Positions 20,675-31,596 are shown, counted from the stretch's first letter. The stretch: DNA of 60,926 nucleotides from an uncultured Paraburkholderia sp. (GCA_940747215.1 CALNWS010000023.1:1-60926), one strand, 5' to 3'. The notes: generated by a model not told the origin, from the letters alone. Numbers and translations: made by a program.

Positions 20675-22966
20675 ATGTTCGTGCGTCCCGTCTCGAACCG
20701 TTTGACGTCGGCCTTGCTCGGCCTCGTGCTGTCGGCGCCGGGCGATGCGGCCAGCGTGCCCGAGGCCGCATCGGCTTCGTATGTGGCGGGCGGTCAGATT
20801 GCGGTGAAGCCGGGTCAGTCGCTGAACGACATCGCGATTGCCGTCACGCAGTCGCTCGCTCGCGCGTCGCGGGCGTTGTTTGACGCGAATCCGAATGCCT
20901 TCATGAGCCATGACCCGAGCCGGTTGCGGCTCGGGTCCACGCTTACCGTGCCGCCGCTCGACAAAACCGGCGCGCCGGTGGCGTCCGCAGCGAGCGGTGC
21001 CGCTCAATCGAATATGAACACGGCGGCAGTTAGCTCCGGCAATGCCGGTAACGCGGCAAGCGCGACGACTCAGGCGGCGCCCACGTCGGCGACACAGGCA
21101 GAGTATCCGGCGCGGCCAGTGAGCCCGCCGAAGCAAACGCGGCGACATCAGTGCCTGCTGCTGACTCACAAGCAGGCGCGCAGCCGGGTTCGCAAGCAAG
21201 TTCACAGGCGGTCCCAGCGAGCGCCGGACACGCTTGGTCCGGCTCAGTCCAGCCTGCCAGCGACGCCGCAACCGGTTCCGCAGCGCAGGCGGCCTCGCAG
21301 CCGCGCGCAGGTGTCGAGTTTGCAGCAATTGCTCGCGCTCAAAAACCGCATGCTGATGGAATTGCAGAAAAACGGCATTGGCAGCTCGCCGGCATCCACG
21401 CAGAACGCGGCGTCCACGAACGGCGCTCAGCCGGCGGCGGGTGCGTCCTCGGCGGCGGCACAAGCCGGTCATGGCAATAGCCAGGCGTCGGCGCAGACCA
21501 ACGCAGGCATCTCGCAGACGAGGTTGAGCGTCGCAATCGCAATCGGTGCGGCGCTGGTGGTGCTGCTGGCCGCGATGCGCTCGCGTCGTCGCAAGCGTGA
21601 GCGTCTTGCTGCAGCGCAGGCTGCGGACGATCAGACGCCGCCGATCGTGCCGCCCAAAACGTCGTTGGCGCGCGGCACGATGCCGTCGCAAGACCAGCAG
21701 GACGACGAAGCGACACAGCACGTCTCCATGTTCTTCGATGCCGGTCGCCGGGCCATGGAAAGCGAGGCCGCGGAACAGGCGGCCGGCGAGCAACTCTCGG
21801 CAACGGAGCGCACACACGCGCTCGAAGAAGAACAGGCGGACGCGGCGGGCATCGTCGCCGAGCGTGAAGCGGCGGACCGGGCAATGGCTGGCGATGCCGA
21901 CGCGGCGGCTTTCGAAGCGCCGCACGCCGATCATGTTGAAGCGGAATCGGCAGATACGCTTTCCGAAACGCATCTGCATACCACGGCAGAAACGTCCGAT
22001 CCGGAACCGCTGCCCACGGCCAATCACGACAGCTTCGGCAGCGTGACCACGGTGGCAAGCTTGGCTGCAGCGGCCGAACTTGGCGCCGATGCACTGCCGC
22101 GCACCCCGCTCGACGAAGCACCGCAGTCGGAAGAGCCGTCGCGCATACCGCTTGCAGACGCGCCGCAGCCCGAAGAACTGCCGCGAGCACCGATCGGCGA
22201 CGCACACCAGCCGGAAGAGACTCCGCGCACGCTGCATTGGGACGACGAACCATTGCCGGACGCGCTCGCCGAGCCGCCGGAGCCGTCCGCGCTGCCGATT
22301 GCGGTAACGCCGGGCATTGCGCCGTCGGACGAACATGACGACACAGTCGCGCCTCTCATCGACTTCGCGCATGAGGCACACGCGCCGCTCGAAGCGCTAG
22401 AGTCGCCTACCTTCGCGCCGCTTGGTCTGCCGCCGGCGAACGAACTTGGTGAATTGTCGTTCGATACGCGCGACGAACTGCGCGACGCCGACTACGACCA
22501 GCCGTTGGCGCATCTGCCCGTCGCGCCCGCAGGCGCGCCCGCTCAGAACGAAATTCCACGCGACGCGCTCGACGCTTTCGGCGGCCTGGACATGCCTTTG
22601 CCGCCACGCGTCGAATCGGCGGACGACCGCATTCATGTGCCCGCGTCGCTTACCACGCAGCCGGTTGCTTCGCCTCAGTCCACCGCGCAGCAGGCCGTCG
22701 CGCCGCTCGGTGCGGCCGGTTTCGGCGTGCTCAAGCTCGATTTCGATCTCGAATTGCCGCCGAGCCCGACCCAGCCGATCCCGGCGTTCACGGCGACCGA
22801 ACTGAGCCGCATCGCACGCAACAAGCTCGATCTGGCGGCGGAGTACATCGAGCTCGGCGATCTGTCCGGCGCGCACACGCTCATCAATGAAGTGATCGAG
22901 GCTAACGATCCGGCAACGCGCACCGAAGCACGCGCGCTGCTCTCGACTCTCGCGCCTTTGTCGTGA
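20675..22966 (+). CDS. FimV/HubP-like polar protein, probably decaying
   Basis: Large inner-membrane protein of the FimV type. N-terminal LysM-like part ([20 protein letters not shown] to [13 protein letters not shown], residues about 35-90), Ala/Gln-rich linker, one membrane helix ([18 protein letters not shown], near 285-303), a long acidic Ala/Pro/Glu region and the C-terminal FimV domain ([35 protein letters not shown]). Two signs of decay: the only good ribosome site (GGAG 20637-20640) serves ATG 20646 in another frame, which reads [10 protein letters not shown] and then stops, so the start at 20675 follows an indel; and about 200 bp (roughly 21108-21310) are read in the wrong frame, giving a basic Arg-rich stretch where the next frame gives the expected Ala/Ser/Gln linker. 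The stop overlaps the truA start. Confidence 0.75.
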   Translation: MFVRPVSNRLTSALLGLVLSAPGDAASVPEAASASYVAGGQIAVKPGQSLNDIAIAVTQSLARASRALFDANPNAFMSHDPSRLRLGSTLTVPPLDKTGAPVASAASGAAQSNMNTAAVSSGNAGNAASATTQAAPTSATQAEYPARPVSPPKQTRRHQCLLLTHKQARSRVRKQVHRRSQRAPDTLGPAQSSLPATPQPVPQRRRPRSRAQVSSLQQLLALKNRMLMELQKNGIGSSPASTQNAASTNGAQPAAGASSAAAQAGHGNSQASAQTNAGISQTRLSVAIAIGAALVVLLAAMRSRRRKRERLAAAQAADDQTPPIVPPKTSLARGTMPSQDQQDDEATQHVSMFFDAGRRAMESEAAEQAAGEQLSATERTHALEEEQADAAGIVAEREAADRAMAGDADAAAFEAPHADHVEAESADTLSETHLHTTAETSDPEPLPTANHDSFGSVTTVASLAAAAELGADALPRTPLDEAPQSEEPSRIPLADAPQPEELPRAPIGDAHQPEETPRTLHWDDEPLPDALAEPPEPSALPIAVTPGIAPSDEHDDTVAPLIDFAHEAHAPLEALESPTFAPLGLPPANELGELSFDTRDELRDADYDQPLAHLPVAPAGAPAQNEIPRDALDAFGGLDMPLPPRVESADDRIHVPASLTTQPVASPQSTAQQAVAPLGAAGFGVLKLDFDLELPPSPTQPIPAFTATELSRIARNKLDLAAEYIELGDLSGAHTLINEVIEANDPATRTEARALLSTLAPLS

Positions 22967-23775
22967 AGCGTATTGCGTTAGGCATTCAGTACGACGGCTC
23001 GGCATTTTGCGGCTGGCAGTCGCAACCGCACGGCAACACCGTGCAGGACGAGCTCGAGCGCGCGTTGCGAGAATTTGCGCAGATGCCGGTGCAGACGGTC
23101 GTCGCGGGGCGTACGGACACGGGTGTGCACGGGCTCGGGCAAGTCGTGCATTTCGACACCGAACTCGACCGCGCGGGCATTTCCTGGGTGCGCGGCCCGA
23201 ACTCGTTTTTGCCGAAGTCGATCGCCGTGCAGTGGGCGAGGCCGATGCCCGAAGAGTTTCATGCGCGCTTTTTGGCGTTCGAACGCACTTATTACTACGT
23301 GCTGTACGTGAATCCGGTTCGCTCGCCCATGCTGGCGACGCGCGCCGGCTGGAGCCACGCGTCGCTCGACGTGGACGCAATGCGCGTCGCTGCGGCATTG
23401 CTGATCGGCGAGCACGACTTTTCGGCGTTCCGGTCGTCGCAATGTCAGGCGAAGACGCCGGTCAAGCATCTGTATCAGATCGACGTGCTCCAGCAGGGCG
23501 ATTTTGTACACTTCCGCTTCCGGGCCAATGCGTTTTTGCATCACATGGTGCGTAACATCATGGGCTGTTTCGTCTACATTGGCCGCGGGCGTCGTCCGGT
23601 GGATTGGATGGCCGAGGTTTTGGCCGGGCGTGATCGCGAATTCGCCGCGCCGACCTTCATGCCGGACGGCTTGTACCTCGCGCAAGTGCGCTATCCTGAG
23701 CAATTCGACGTGCCCGCGCCGCAAATTGGCAGCGTGTCGTGGAGTACCGTATGGACCGAGCAAGCCAAATCATGA
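22963..23775 (+). CDS. truA: tRNA pseudouridine(38-40) synthase
   Basis: Modifies U38-U40 in the anticodon arm of tRNAs. 270 residues starting at a GTG (22963) that overlaps the TGA of the preceding gene, a coupled arrangement. [20 protein letters not shown] opens the fold and the catalytic aspartate is in [40 protein letters not shown] is the conserved C-terminal motif. The frame is intact. Confidence 0.96.
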   Translation: MKRIALGIQYDGSAFCGWQSQPHGNTVQDELERALREFAQMPVQTVVAGRTDTGVHGLGQVVHFDTELDRAGISWVRGPNSFLPKSIAVQWARPMPEEFHARFLAFERTYYYVLYVNPVRSPMLATRAGWSHASLDVDAMRVAAALLIGEHDFSAFRSSQCQAKTPVKHLYQIDVLQQGDFVHFRFRANAFLHHMVRNIMGCFVYIGRGRRPVDWMAEVLAGRDREFAAPTFMPDGLYLAQVRYPEQFDVPAPQIGSVSWSTVWTEQAKS

Positions 23776-24488
23776 AATCAGCCGAAATCGCGTCGCAGGA
23801 CACTGCCGGAACCGCCGAACGGGCACAGGCCGGCCAGCGTCGCACGCGCGTCAAGCTTTGCGGGTTGTCGAAGCCCGAGGACGTTGCGCACGCCGTTGAC
23901 CTCGGCGCCGACGCGATCGGACTCGTCTTCTATCCGCCGAGCCCGCGCTCGGTGAGCGTCGCCCAGGCTGTGGAACTGGTGCACGACGTGCCGCCGTTCG
24001 TGTCGGTTGTCGGCCTGTTCGTGAATGTCACACCCGACTGCATCCGCGAAGTGGTCAGCAACGTGGGTCTTTCGCTGCTGCAGTTTCACGGCGACGAAAC
24101 CGCCGAACAGTGCGAAACGCTCGCCGGCGTTGCGGGTTTGCCTTGGTTGCGCGCGCTGCGCGTCGCGGCGGATACTCAACCGGCCGATTTGGTAAAATCG
24201 ACTTTCAATTATTCAGCAGCCAGCGGCCTCCTGTTCGACACCCATGTCGAAGGCTACGGCGGTGGCGGGAAGGTTTTCGATTGGTCACTTATTCCAGCAG
24301 AGCTCGCGCGTCGGACCGTTTTGAGTGGTGGGTTGAACGCGCAAAACGTCAGTGACGTGATCCATCAAGTGCGCCCGTACGCGGTCGATGTATCCAGCGG
24401 CATCGAAGTGCCGGGCGCCAAGGGCATGAAAGATCACGCCCGGATGGCGGCGTTCGTGCGAGCGGTGCGCGCGGCAGACGCCGAATGA
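23772..24488 (+). CDS. trpF: phosphoribosylanthranilate isomerase
   Basis: TIM-barrel enzyme of tryptophan synthesis. I chose ATG 23772 ([20 protein letters not shown]), which overlaps the truA stop as ATGA; the upstream ATG at 23739 would overlap truA by 37 bp. The 238 residues contain [20 protein letters not shown] (catalytic Cys), [30 protein letters not shown] and the phosphate-binding [12 protein letters not shown] and [17 protein letters not shown] hydrophilic N-terminal extension of about 30 residues precedes the barrel. Confidence 0.95.
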   Translation: MKSAEIASQDTAGTAERAQAGQRRTRVKLCGLSKPEDVAHAVDLGADAIGLVFYPPSPRSVSVAQAVELVHDVPPFVSVVGLFVNVTPDCIREVVSNVGLSLLQFHGDETAEQCETLAGVAGLPWLRALRVAADTQPADLVKSTFNYSAASGLLFDTHVEGYGGGGKVFDWSLIPAELARRTVLSGGLNAQNVSDVIHQVRPYAVDVSSGIEVPGAKGMKDHARMAAFVRAVRAADAE

Positions 24489-24548
24489 ATCTGGCGGTGC
24501 GGCCCGTTTCGATCGCAGCCGCACGCCACACTGAGAAGAGTGCTCACC

Positions 24549-25742
24549 ATGTATAACTTGCCTGACGAAAGAGGCCATTTCGGCCAGTTTGGCGGCGTGT
24601 TCGTTGCTGAAACGCTTGTTCACGCGCTCGACGAGCTGCGTGCCGCCTACGAAAAATTTCAGAAAGACCCTGAGTTCGTCGCCGAATATGAGCGCGAACT
24701 AAAATATTTCGTGGGTCGCCCTTCGCCAATTTATCACGCGCAGCGCTGGAGCGAAATGCTCGGAGGCGCGCAGGTTTTCCTCAAGCGCGAAGACCTGAAT
24801 CACACCGGCGCTCACAAGGTTAATAACGTGATCGGCCAGGCGCTGCTCGCCAAGCGCATGGGCAAGCCACGCGTGATCGCCGAAACTGGCGCCGGTCAGC
24901 ACGGCGTGGCTACGGCGGCCATCGCCGCCCGCTTCGGCATGGAATGCGTCGTGTATATGGGCGCGGAAGACGTGCGTCGCCAGGCCGCCAACGTGTATCG
25001 CATGAAACTGCTCGGCGCGACCGTCGTGCCGGTGGAATCGGGCTCGCGCACGCTGAAAGACGCGTTGAACGAGGCCGTGCGCGACTGGGTTACGAACGTC
25101 GAAAACACGTTCTACATTATCGGCACGGTGGCGGGTCCGCATCCGTATCCGATGATGGTGCGCGACTTCCAGCGCGTGATCGGCGACGAGTGCAAGGTGC
25201 AGATGCCCGAACTCGTGGGCCGTCAGCCGGACGCCGTGATTGCGTGCGTTGGCGGTGGTTCAAACGCAATGGGCATCTTTTACCCGTATATTGACGATAC
25301 TTCGGTGCAGCTTATCGGCGTTGAAGCTGCCGGCCACGGCATCGAATCCGGCCGGCATGCGGCTTCGCTGATCGGCGGAAGCCCAGGCGTGCTGCACGGC
25401 AACCGTACTTACCTGCTGCAGGACGAGAACGGCCAGATCATCGAGACGCATTCGGTCTCGGCGGGCCTCGACTATCCGGGCGTGGGTCCCGAGCATGCGT
25501 GGCTAAAAGACAGCAAGCGTGCGCAATACGTCGGCATCACCGACGAAGAGGCGCTCAAAGCGTTCCATGATTGCTGCCGGATCGAAGGCATCATTCCGGC
25601 GCTGGAGTCGAGCCACGCGCTCGCCTACGCCGCGAAGCTCACGCCTATTCTGCCGAAGGACAAATACCTTCTGGTCAACTTGTCGGGCCGTGGCGACAAG
25701 GACATGCACACGGTCGCTGAGCGATCCGGCATTCAATTCTGA
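24549..25742 (+). CDS. trpB: tryptophan synthase, beta chain
   Basis: PLP enzyme that joins indole and serine into tryptophan; works with TrpA. Start [20 protein letters not shown] at 24549 (397 residues); a GTG three codons upstream is less likely. The PLP lysine is in [20 protein letters not shown], the catalytic loop is [19 protein letters not shown] and the PLP phosphate loop is [15 protein letters not shown]. The frame is intact. Separated from trpA by the DNA methylase gene. Confidence 0.97.
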   Translation: MYNLPDERGHFGQFGGVFVAETLVHALDELRAAYEKFQKDPEFVAEYERELKYFVGRPSPIYHAQRWSEMLGGAQVFLKREDLNHTGAHKVNNVIGQALLAKRMGKPRVIAETGAGQHGVATAAIAARFGMECVVYMGAEDVRRQAANVYRMKLLGATVVPVESGSRTLKDALNEAVRDWVTNVENTFYIIGTVAGPHPYPMMVRDFQRVIGDECKVQMPELVGRQPDAVIACVGGGSNAMGIFYPYIDDTSVQLIGVEAAGHGIESGRHAASLIGGSPGVLHGNRTYLLQDENGQIIETHSVSAGLDYPGVGPEHAWLKDSKRAQYVGITDEEALKAFHDCCRIEGIIPALESSHALAYAAKLTPILPKDKYLLVNLSGRGDKDMHTVAERSGIQF

Positions 25743-25753
25743 GTCATTCGACG

Positions 25754-26731
25754 ATGCGTGACGAGTTCGACGAGCCGCAACCGGCGGTTGAGACCAACGT
25801 GGCCGCCGGCGTTACGGCGGCCGAGGCGCTTGCGCTGTTGCCGCAGGTGCCCGCCGGCATCCAGCTGTTGAACCGCGATTTTCTGACCGACGTCGTCAAT
25901 ATTCCAGACGGGTCGATCGACTTGATCGTCTGCGATCCGCCCTACGGACTGGGCAAGGACTACGGAAACGACTCCGACATGCGGACGGGCGAGGAATTTC
26001 TCGCCTGGACGTGTGGCTGGCTCGAGCTTGCGATTCCGAAGCTCAAGCCAACAGGTTCGTTCTACATTTTCTGCACATGGCAATACGCGCCGGAAATCTT
26101 CAGTTTCTTGAAGACAAAACTCACGATGATCAACGAAATCATCTGGGACCGACGCGTGCCGAGCATGGGCGGAACGACCCGGCGCTTCACGTCGGTACAC
26201 GACAACATCGGTTTCTTCGCGGTGTCGAAGGATTATTTCTTCGATCTCGATTCCGTCCGCATCCCGTACGATGCCGTCACGAAGAAGGCGCGTTCGCGTA
26301 AGTTGTTCGAGGGCAGCAAGTGGTTGGAGCTTGGCTATAATCCGAAAGACGTCTGGGCGGTCTCGCGGCTACATCGGCAACATGCTGAACGCGTCGCGCA
26401 TCCCACCCAGAAGCCTCTGGAAATTGTCGAGCGCATGGTGCTGGCAAGTTGTCCAAAGGGCGGTCGCGTGCTCGATCCGTTCATGGGCAGTGGCACCACG
26501 GCTGTTGCGTGCACTCGTCAACAGCGCGAATTCGTCGGCTATGAGATCAATGAAGGTTACTGCGCAATCGCGCGCGAACGCGTGAGCGCGGCCGCGGCGC
26601 TGCCTGTCAGTGCGCGTAAAACGCGCAAAGCCGCTGTGAAAGCCGAGCAGCAAACCGAGAGACCCAGTAAGTACCGGAAAGAGTACCGGAAAGCAGCGGC
26701 GAGTAGCGACGCGCAGCAGGCAGAGGCTTGA
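25754..26731 (+). CDS. orphan DNA adenine methyltransferase (beta class)
   Basis: 325 residues. Motif IV is DPPYGLGKDYG (residue 61) and motif I is DPFMGSGTTAVACTRQ (residue 241); the order IV - target recognition - I is that of beta-class N6-adenine or N4-cytosine methylases, and DPPY favours adenine. TQKPLEIVERMV (motif X region) precedes motif I. It begins 12 bp after trpB and ends 40 bp before trpA, so it is inside the trp operon, with no restriction gene nearby. Burkholderia cenocepacia has a methylase in the same place (BCAM0992 as I recall, reported target GTWWAC); the same target here is inference. The C-terminal tail is basic (KTRKAAVKAEQQTERPSKYR). Confidence 0.92.
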   Translation: MRDEFDEPQPAVETNVAAGVTAAEALALLPQVPAGIQLLNRDFLTDVVNIPDGSIDLIVCDPPYGLGKDYGNDSDMRTGEEFLAWTCGWLELAIPKLKPTGSFYIFCTWQYAPEIFSFLKTKLTMINEIIWDRRVPSMGGTTRRFTSVHDNIGFFAVSKDYFFDLDSVRIPYDAVTKKARSRKLFEGSKWLELGYNPKDVWAVSRLHRQHAERVAHPTQKPLEIVERMVLASCPKGGRVLDPFMGSGTTAVACTRQQREFVGYEINEGYCAIARERVSAAAALPVSARKTRKAAVKAEQQTERPSKYRKEYRKAAASSDAQQAEA

Positions 26732-26770
26732 GGCCCAACGCGCAGTAGCCAGACAATCGAGAATATTTCC

Positions 26771-27583
26771 ATGTCCCGTATCAAGAACACGTTCGACTCG
26801 CTGTCCGCTCAAGGCAAAAAAGGCCTGATTCCGTTCATGACGGCCGGCGACCCCGATCCGGCGCGCACGGTCGAATTCATGCATGCACTCGCCGCTGGCG
26901 GTGCCGACGTGATCGAACTTGGCGTGCCGTTTTCCGATCCGATGGCCGACGGCCCGGTGATCCAGCAATCGTCGGAGCGCGTGCTGGCGCAAGGCGTGTC
27001 GCTGCGCCATGTCATGGTCGATGTGAAGCGCTTTCGCGAAACGAACGATACGACGCCGGTCGTACTGATGGGTTACGCAAACCCCATCGAACGCATGGGC
27101 ACCGAAGCGTTTGCAGCGGCGGCGAAGGAAGCCGGTGTTGACGGCGTGCTGGTCGTCGACTATCCGCCCGAAGAGTGGGCTAACTTTGCGCAACAGATGC
27201 GATCTGCCGGCATCGATCCGATTTTCTTGCTTGCGCCCACGTCCACGGACGAACGCATCGCTGAAGTCGGCAAGATCGCCAACGGCTACGTCTACTATGT
27301 GTCGCTGAAAGGGGTGACCGGAGCGGCAAGTCTGGACGTTTCCAGCATCGCGAGTAAAATCCCGGCCATCAAGTCGCGCGTACCCCTGCCGGTGGGCGTC
27401 GGTTTTGGCATTCGTGACGCGCAAACCGCGCGTTCGGTCGCCGAAGTGTCCGACGCCGTCGTGATCGGCAGTCGCATCGTGCAATTGCTGGAAAAGGCAG
27501 CGCCGGAAAGCGCCGCCAGAGAGCTGACCAGCTTCGTCACCGAAGTGCGCGAGGCGTTGGACAGCGGCGCGACTGCCCGATAA
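26771..27583 (+). CDS. trpA: tryptophan synthase, alpha chain
   Basis: Cleaves indole-3-glycerol phosphate to indole, passed to TrpB. 270 residues, normal length. The catalytic Glu and Asp regions are visible as [20 protein letters not shown] and [14 protein letters not shown]; the flexible loop is [20 protein letters not shown] and the phosphate-binding part [15 protein letters not shown] and [12 protein letters not shown]. It follows the DNA methylase by 40 bp. The frame is intact. Confidence 0.97.
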   Translation: MSRIKNTFDSLSAQGKKGLIPFMTAGDPDPARTVEFMHALAAGGADVIELGVPFSDPMADGPVIQQSSERVLAQGVSLRHVMVDVKRFRETNDTTPVVLMGYANPIERMGTEAFAAAAKEAGVDGVLVVDYPPEEWANFAQQMRSAGIDPIFLLAPTSTDERIAEVGKIANGYVYYVSLKGVTGAASLDVSSIASKIPAIKSRVPLPVGVGFGIRDAQTARSVAEVSDAVVIGSRIVQLLEKAAPESAARELTSFVTEVREALDSGATAR

Positions 27584-27675
27584 CTTATTTTTTTGTCGTC
27601 TGTTATGCAAGTGGCTGCGGGTTAAGGCTTCTTAATCCGCCGTTCGCGCGATTACCGACACCTGAAGGATTCGAT

Positions 27676-28587
27676 ATGAGCTGGCTCGATAAACTGCTGC
27701 CGCCGAAAATCAAGCAAACCGATCCGAAGAACCGCAAGGGGATTCCGGAAGGCCTGTGGATCAAGTGCCTGTCATGCGAAGCCGTGCTGTATCGCAACGA
27801 CGTGGAAGCTAATCTGCACGTTTGCCCGAAGTGCGATCACCACATGCGTATCGGCGCGCGTGAGCGGCTCGACGGCTTGCTTGATCCGGAAGGCCGTTAT
27901 GAAATCGGCCAAGAAATCGTCCCGGTCGACGCACTCAAGTTCAAGGACAGCCGCAAGTATCCTGAGCGCCTGAAAGAGGCGATGGACGACACGGACGAAA
28001 TCGATGCGATGGTCGTCATGGGCGGCGCGATCCGCACGCTGCCGGTGGTAGTCGCGTGTTTCGAGTTCTCGTTCATGGGCGGCTCGATGGGTTCGGTGGT
28101 CGGCGAGCGTTTTGCCCGCGGCGCACAGAACGCGCTCGAGCAGAAAGTGCCGTTCATCTGCTTCACCGCCTCGGGCGGCGCGCGTATACAGGAAAGCCTG
28201 CTGTCGCTCATGCAGATGCCCAAGACCACGGCCATGCTCACCAAACTCGCTGAAGCCAAGCTGCCGTTTATTTCCGTGCTGACCGATCCGACCATGGGCG
28301 GCGTGTCGGCGAGCTTCGCGTTCCTTGGCGACGTCGTGATTGCCGAGCCGAAGGCGCTGATCGGCTTCGCCGGCCCGCGCGTGATCGAACAAACCGTGCG
28401 CGAAAAACTGCCGGAAGGCTTCCAGCGCGCTGAGTTCTTGCTCACGAAGGGTGCGATCGACATGATCGTCGACCGTCGCAAGCTGCGCGAAGAAATCGCG
28501 CAACTCATGGCGCTGTTGAGCCATCAGCCTGCCGACGCGGTGGCTTGGACGGCCATAGCCCGTCATTGCCGACCGCCGCGCTTCTGA
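27676..28587 (+). CDS. accD: acetyl-CoA carboxylase, carboxyltransferase subunit beta
   Basis: Transfers carboxyl from biotin carrier protein to acetyl-CoA in fatty acid synthesis. The N-terminal zinc ribbon is present ([20 protein letters not shown] followed by HVCPKC), then the crotonase-like carboxyltransferase domain ([60 protein letters not shown]). The core is intact. The usual Burkholderia C terminus ends ALLxxQPADAVA as I remember it; here the next codon is TGG (28543-28545) and the frame runs 14 further codons ([12 protein letters not shown]) to TGA, which suggests loss of the original stop. The extra tail is probably tolerated. Confidence 0.95.
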   Translation: MSWLDKLLPPKIKQTDPKNRKGIPEGLWIKCLSCEAVLYRNDVEANLHVCPKCDHHMRIGARERLDGLLDPEGRYEIGQEIVPVDALKFKDSRKYPERLKEAMDDTDEIDAMVVMGGAIRTLPVVVACFEFSFMGGSMGSVVGERFARGAQNALEQKVPFICFTASGGARIQESLLSLMQMPKTTAMLTKLAEAKLPFISVLTDPTMGGVSASFAFLGDVVIAEPKALIGFAGPRVIEQTVREKLPEGFQRAEFLLTKGAIDMIVDRRKLREEIAQLMALLSHQPADAVAWTAIARHCRPPRF

Positions 28588-28617
28588 GGCGCGAATCGGT
28601 CCGAAAAGCAGCAATTG

Positions 28618-28655
28618 AGCGCGCCGCGTGAGAGATCAAGCGGCGCGCTTTCATT
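28618..28655 (+). terminator. terminator after accD
   Basis: AGCGCGCCGC (28618-28627) pairs exactly with GCGGCGCGCT (28640-28649) around a 12-base loop, followed by TTCATTT. It closes the trp-accD operon. Confidence 0.75.
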
Positions 28656-28816
28656 TCCGGGATAATCACGGTCTTGCTGCGTGGTCCCGGCATTTTCGCG
28701 AATCCGCCTGGACACGAGAAAATCACCGCGCATTGGCCATGCGACCGGATTCAAAGCAGCACCGATTGACCCGCGACCAACCCCGCTACACCCGCGATTC
28801 ACCCGCAACTGATCTG

Positions 28817-30127
28817 ATGACGACATTTCCTACCCTCGACGCGTGGCTCACGCACCTTGAATCTGCGCATCCGGTCGGCATCGACATGGGATTGGCGCGT
28901 ATCAGCAAGGTGCGCGACGTGATGCAGCTGTCGTTCGCGTGTCCGGTCATCACAGTGGGCGGCACGAACGGCAAGGGTTCGACCTGCGCGATTCTCGAGT
29001 CGATTCTGCTGCGCGCCGGTTTCACGGTGGGTTGTCACACGTCACCACATCTGCTCACGTTTAATGAGCGGGCGCGCGTGAACGGCGCGATGGCAAGCGA
29101 CGCGGACCTGCTGCCGCATTTCGAGGCCGTCGAGGCCGCGCGCCTGAGCCTCGCCGAACCCGTCACGCTGACGTATTTCGAATTCACGACGCTCGCGATC
29201 ATGAGCCTCTTTGCCTCGCGTGGGCTGGACGCGGTGATTTTCGAAGTGGGTTTGGGCGGCCGTTTGGATGCGGTCAATATTCTCGATACCGACTGCGCGA
29301 TCATCACGAGCATCGACATCGATCACACCGAATACCTTGGCGATACGCGCGAAAAGATCGGCCTCGAAAAGGCCGGCATTTTCCGACCGGGCAAGCCGGC
29401 AATCTGCGCGGATCCGGTGCCGCCGCAAACGCTCATCGACTACGCCGAAAAGATTGGCGCGGAATTGTGGCTTTTTGGCCGCGATTTCCGTTATGAAGGA
29501 CAAGCGGGCAGCGAGCGCCAGCAGTGGAGCTACGTCGGCCCGGGCATGCGGCGTTCGGCGCTCGCCTATCCGGCGTTGCGCGGCGCGAATCAGTTGATCA
29601 ACACGTCGGCCGCGCTGGCCGGGCTGGAAGCGCTGCGCGACCGGTTGTCGGTTTCCGCGCAAGACATTCGCCTCGGACTTGCCAACGTCGAATTGCCGGG
29701 CCGCTTCCAAGTGTTGCCGGGCAAGCCGTCCGTCGTGCTCGAGGTCGGCCATAACCCGCACGCTGCCGCCGTATTGTCGCAGAATCTCGGCAACATGGGC
29801 TTCTTTCCGTACACGTACGCCGTATTCGGTGCAATGCGCGACAAGGATATTGCAGGCGTCCTGACGCATCTGAAGGGCGAAATCGATCACTGGTGTGTAA
29901 CGGATTTGCCCACGCCGCGGGCGGCGTCCGCGGAAGAACTGGAAGCCGTTTTGCGCGAGCAGGGCGTGGAAGACGGCGTCGACAGTAGTGTGACGCGCTA
30001 CGCAACACCTGCAGGAGCATTCCAAGACGCGCTAAAACGAGCTTCAGAGAATGATAGAATTGTAGTTTTCGGTAGTTTCTATACTGTAGCAGGCGTTATG
30101 GCCTACCGTAAATCGCAGCAACACTGA
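28817..30127 (+). CDS. folC: folylpolyglutamate/dihydrofolate synthase
   Basis: Adds glutamate to dihydropteroate and folates. The start MTTFPTLDAWLTHLESAHPV at 28817 gives 436 residues; the in-frame start at 28628 lies within the accD terminator and is rejected. Mur-ligase-type motifs: P-loop VGGTNGKGSTCAILESILLR, GCHTSPHLLTFNERARVNG, EVGLGGRLDAVNILDTDCAI, SIDIDHTEYLGDTREKIGLE and the C-terminal VLEVGHNPHAAAVLS. The frame is intact. First gene of the conserved set folC-dedD-cvpA-purF. Confidence 0.96.
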   Translation: MTTFPTLDAWLTHLESAHPVGIDMGLARISKVRDVMQLSFACPVITVGGTNGKGSTCAILESILLRAGFTVGCHTSPHLLTFNERARVNGAMASDADLLPHFEAVEAARLSLAEPVTLTYFEFTTLAIMSLFASRGLDAVIFEVGLGGRLDAVNILDTDCAIITSIDIDHTEYLGDTREKIGLEKAGIFRPGKPAICADPVPPQTLIDYAEKIGAELWLFGRDFRYEGQAGSERQQWSYVGPGMRRSALAYPALRGANQLINTSAALAGLEALRDRLSVSAQDIRLGLANVELPGRFQVLPGKPSVVLEVGHNPHAAAVLSQNLGNMGFFPYTYAVFGAMRDKDIAGVLTHLKGEIDHWCVTDLPTPRAASAEELEAVLREQGVEDGVDSSVTRYATPAGAFQDALKRASENDRIVVFGSFYTVAGVMAYRKSQQH

Positions 30128-30156
30128 ACGGGTACTAGGCTCGAACCAAGCGATTC

Positions 30157-31095
30157 ATGGGAATTTTCTCGTTCGGCAAGAAAGACGACGCGCCAAGTCG
30201 GCGCGGCGCAAACACCAGTTCCACTCGGGCCGCCCGTGGCGAGCGCGTGGAGAGGCGAACCCGCCGCACCCGCCGCACGGAGCGCAGCGTTGCCGACGCG
30301 ATGTTGCTCGACCCTACGTTGCCGGAAAAGCAGCGTGCGCGGCGTCGGCTCGTCGGCGCAATCGCGCTGGTCGTGGCGGCAGTGGTTGTCCTGCCTATGG
30401 TGCTGGACTCGCATCCCAAGCCGGTCACAGACGACATTTCCTTCGACATTCCCAGCCGCTCTGCGCCCAAACTCGCTAAAAGCGACGAAGGTACGCAGGC
30501 CGGCGTAGCGCCCGATAATCCTGCGACCGATTCGGCATTGCCGGCTTCGAGCCTCGCGCCGGCAACGGTGGCCGATTCGGCCAATGGGGCCAAGGATCAG
30601 AGCGCGGCGCCTGCGGCGAAGTCGGCCGATAAATCAACCGACAAGCCCGTCGCGAAGCCACAAGCACCGGCCGTTGCTGCAAATACGGCACCTGCTGCTG
30701 CACCGGCTAGGCCGGCGTCCGCTGCGCCTGCGAAGCAGACGAAACCGCCGGTCACGCGTAACGCGGCAACCGCTCCGGCACCGGTCACTGACGAAGCGAA
30801 TGCCGCTGCGGCCAGCGCCGACGCGAACTCCGGCACGCCGGCATCGCCGCCGGGCAGCCGTTTCGCGGTGCAACTGGGCGCCTTCGCCAACGAGGCGAAC
30901 GCGCGTAATTGGGCAGCCAAGTTGAAAGCGGCCGGCGTGCCCGCATATACCGAACATCGGAAGCAGGCAGATGGCTCCACGCTCACGCTGTTGCGAGCCG
31001 GACCGTTCGCCGATCGCGCAGCGGCCAGCGCCGCGATTGCGAAGGTTCGCGAAACCGGCCTGACGTCGGGTGCGAACGGCGGCGTTGCACAGTAA
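30157..31095 (+). CDS. dedD: SPOR-domain cell-division protein (DedD-like)
   Basis: 312 residues: a short basic cytoplasmic part (NTSSTRAARGERVERRTRRT), one membrane helix (LVGAIALVVAAVVVLPMVL, near 65-83), a long Ala/Pro/Lys periplasmic linker and a C-terminal SPOR domain (SRFAVQLGAFANEANARNWA through LTLLRAGPFADRAAASAAIA, residues about 230-305), which binds septal peptidoglycan. Its place between folC and cvpA matches dedD. The frame is intact. Confidence 0.9.
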   Translation: MGIFSFGKKDDAPSRRGANTSSTRAARGERVERRTRRTRRTERSVADAMLLDPTLPEKQRARRRLVGAIALVVAAVVVLPMVLDSHPKPVTDDISFDIPSRSAPKLAKSDEGTQAGVAPDNPATDSALPASSLAPATVADSANGAKDQSAAPAAKSADKSTDKPVAKPQAPAVAANTAPAAAPARPASAAPAKQTKPPVTRNAATAPAPVTDEANAAAASADANSGTPASPPGSRFAVQLGAFANEANARNWAAKLKAAGVPAYTEHRKQADGSTLTLLRAGPFADRAAASAAIAKVRETGLTSGANGGVAQ

Positions 31096-31102
31096 GCGAG
31101 CG

Positions 31103-31596
31103 ATGTTCACTGCCTTCGACTACGCTGTAATGGTGGTGATCGGTTTGTCGGCGCTGCGCGGTGCGTGGCGCGGCCTTCTGTCCGAGGTGTTCGGACTGAT
31201 CGGCTGGATCGCGGCATTTTTCATTGCATGCCGGTTCGTCGGCTACGTCGTGCCTTATATCCCGTCCACGTGGCCGGGCGGCGCGTTGACCCGGTGGCTG
31301 CTGGCTTTTGCGCTGGTAGTGGTGGGCGTGGTCGTGGTGGCGAGCGTGCTGAATGCGCTCCTCGCCCGCATCGTGCAGGCAAGCGGGCTGGGCGGAATCG
31401 ACCGCTCGCTCGGTTTGATGTTCGGCCTCGTGCGCGGGGTCATTCTGGTGCTGATTCTGGTCGCCCTCGCTGGCTTGACCGAACTGCCCCGACAGGAATT
31501 CTGGCGCAACGCCTTGCTTCGGCCCTACGCGGTCGGGGGCGTGCACGTAATGAAACCCTGCTTCCCGAGACACTCGCCGCCTACGTCCGTGTATGA
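31103..31596 (+). pseudogene. cvpA: CvpA family membrane protein, frameshifted near its end
   Basis: MFTAFDYAVMVVIGLSALRG at 31103 begins a four-helix membrane protein of the colicin V production family (LSEVFGLIGWIAAFFIACRF, LLAFALVVVGVVVVASVLNA, LGLMFGLVRGVILVLILVAL). After RNALLRPYAVGGVHVMKPC near 31550 the frame is lost; the expected end (TLLPETLAAYVRV, TGA 31594-31596) is in the next frame. As written, the ribosome would read on toward purF in frame. Most of the membrane part survives, so partial function cannot be excluded. Confidence 0.75.

Noticed and set aside
20570..22381. 603-codon leftward frame opposite fimV
   Set aside because: Arg/Cys-rich shadow in low-complexity GC-rich DNA; the sense strand has the recognisable domains.
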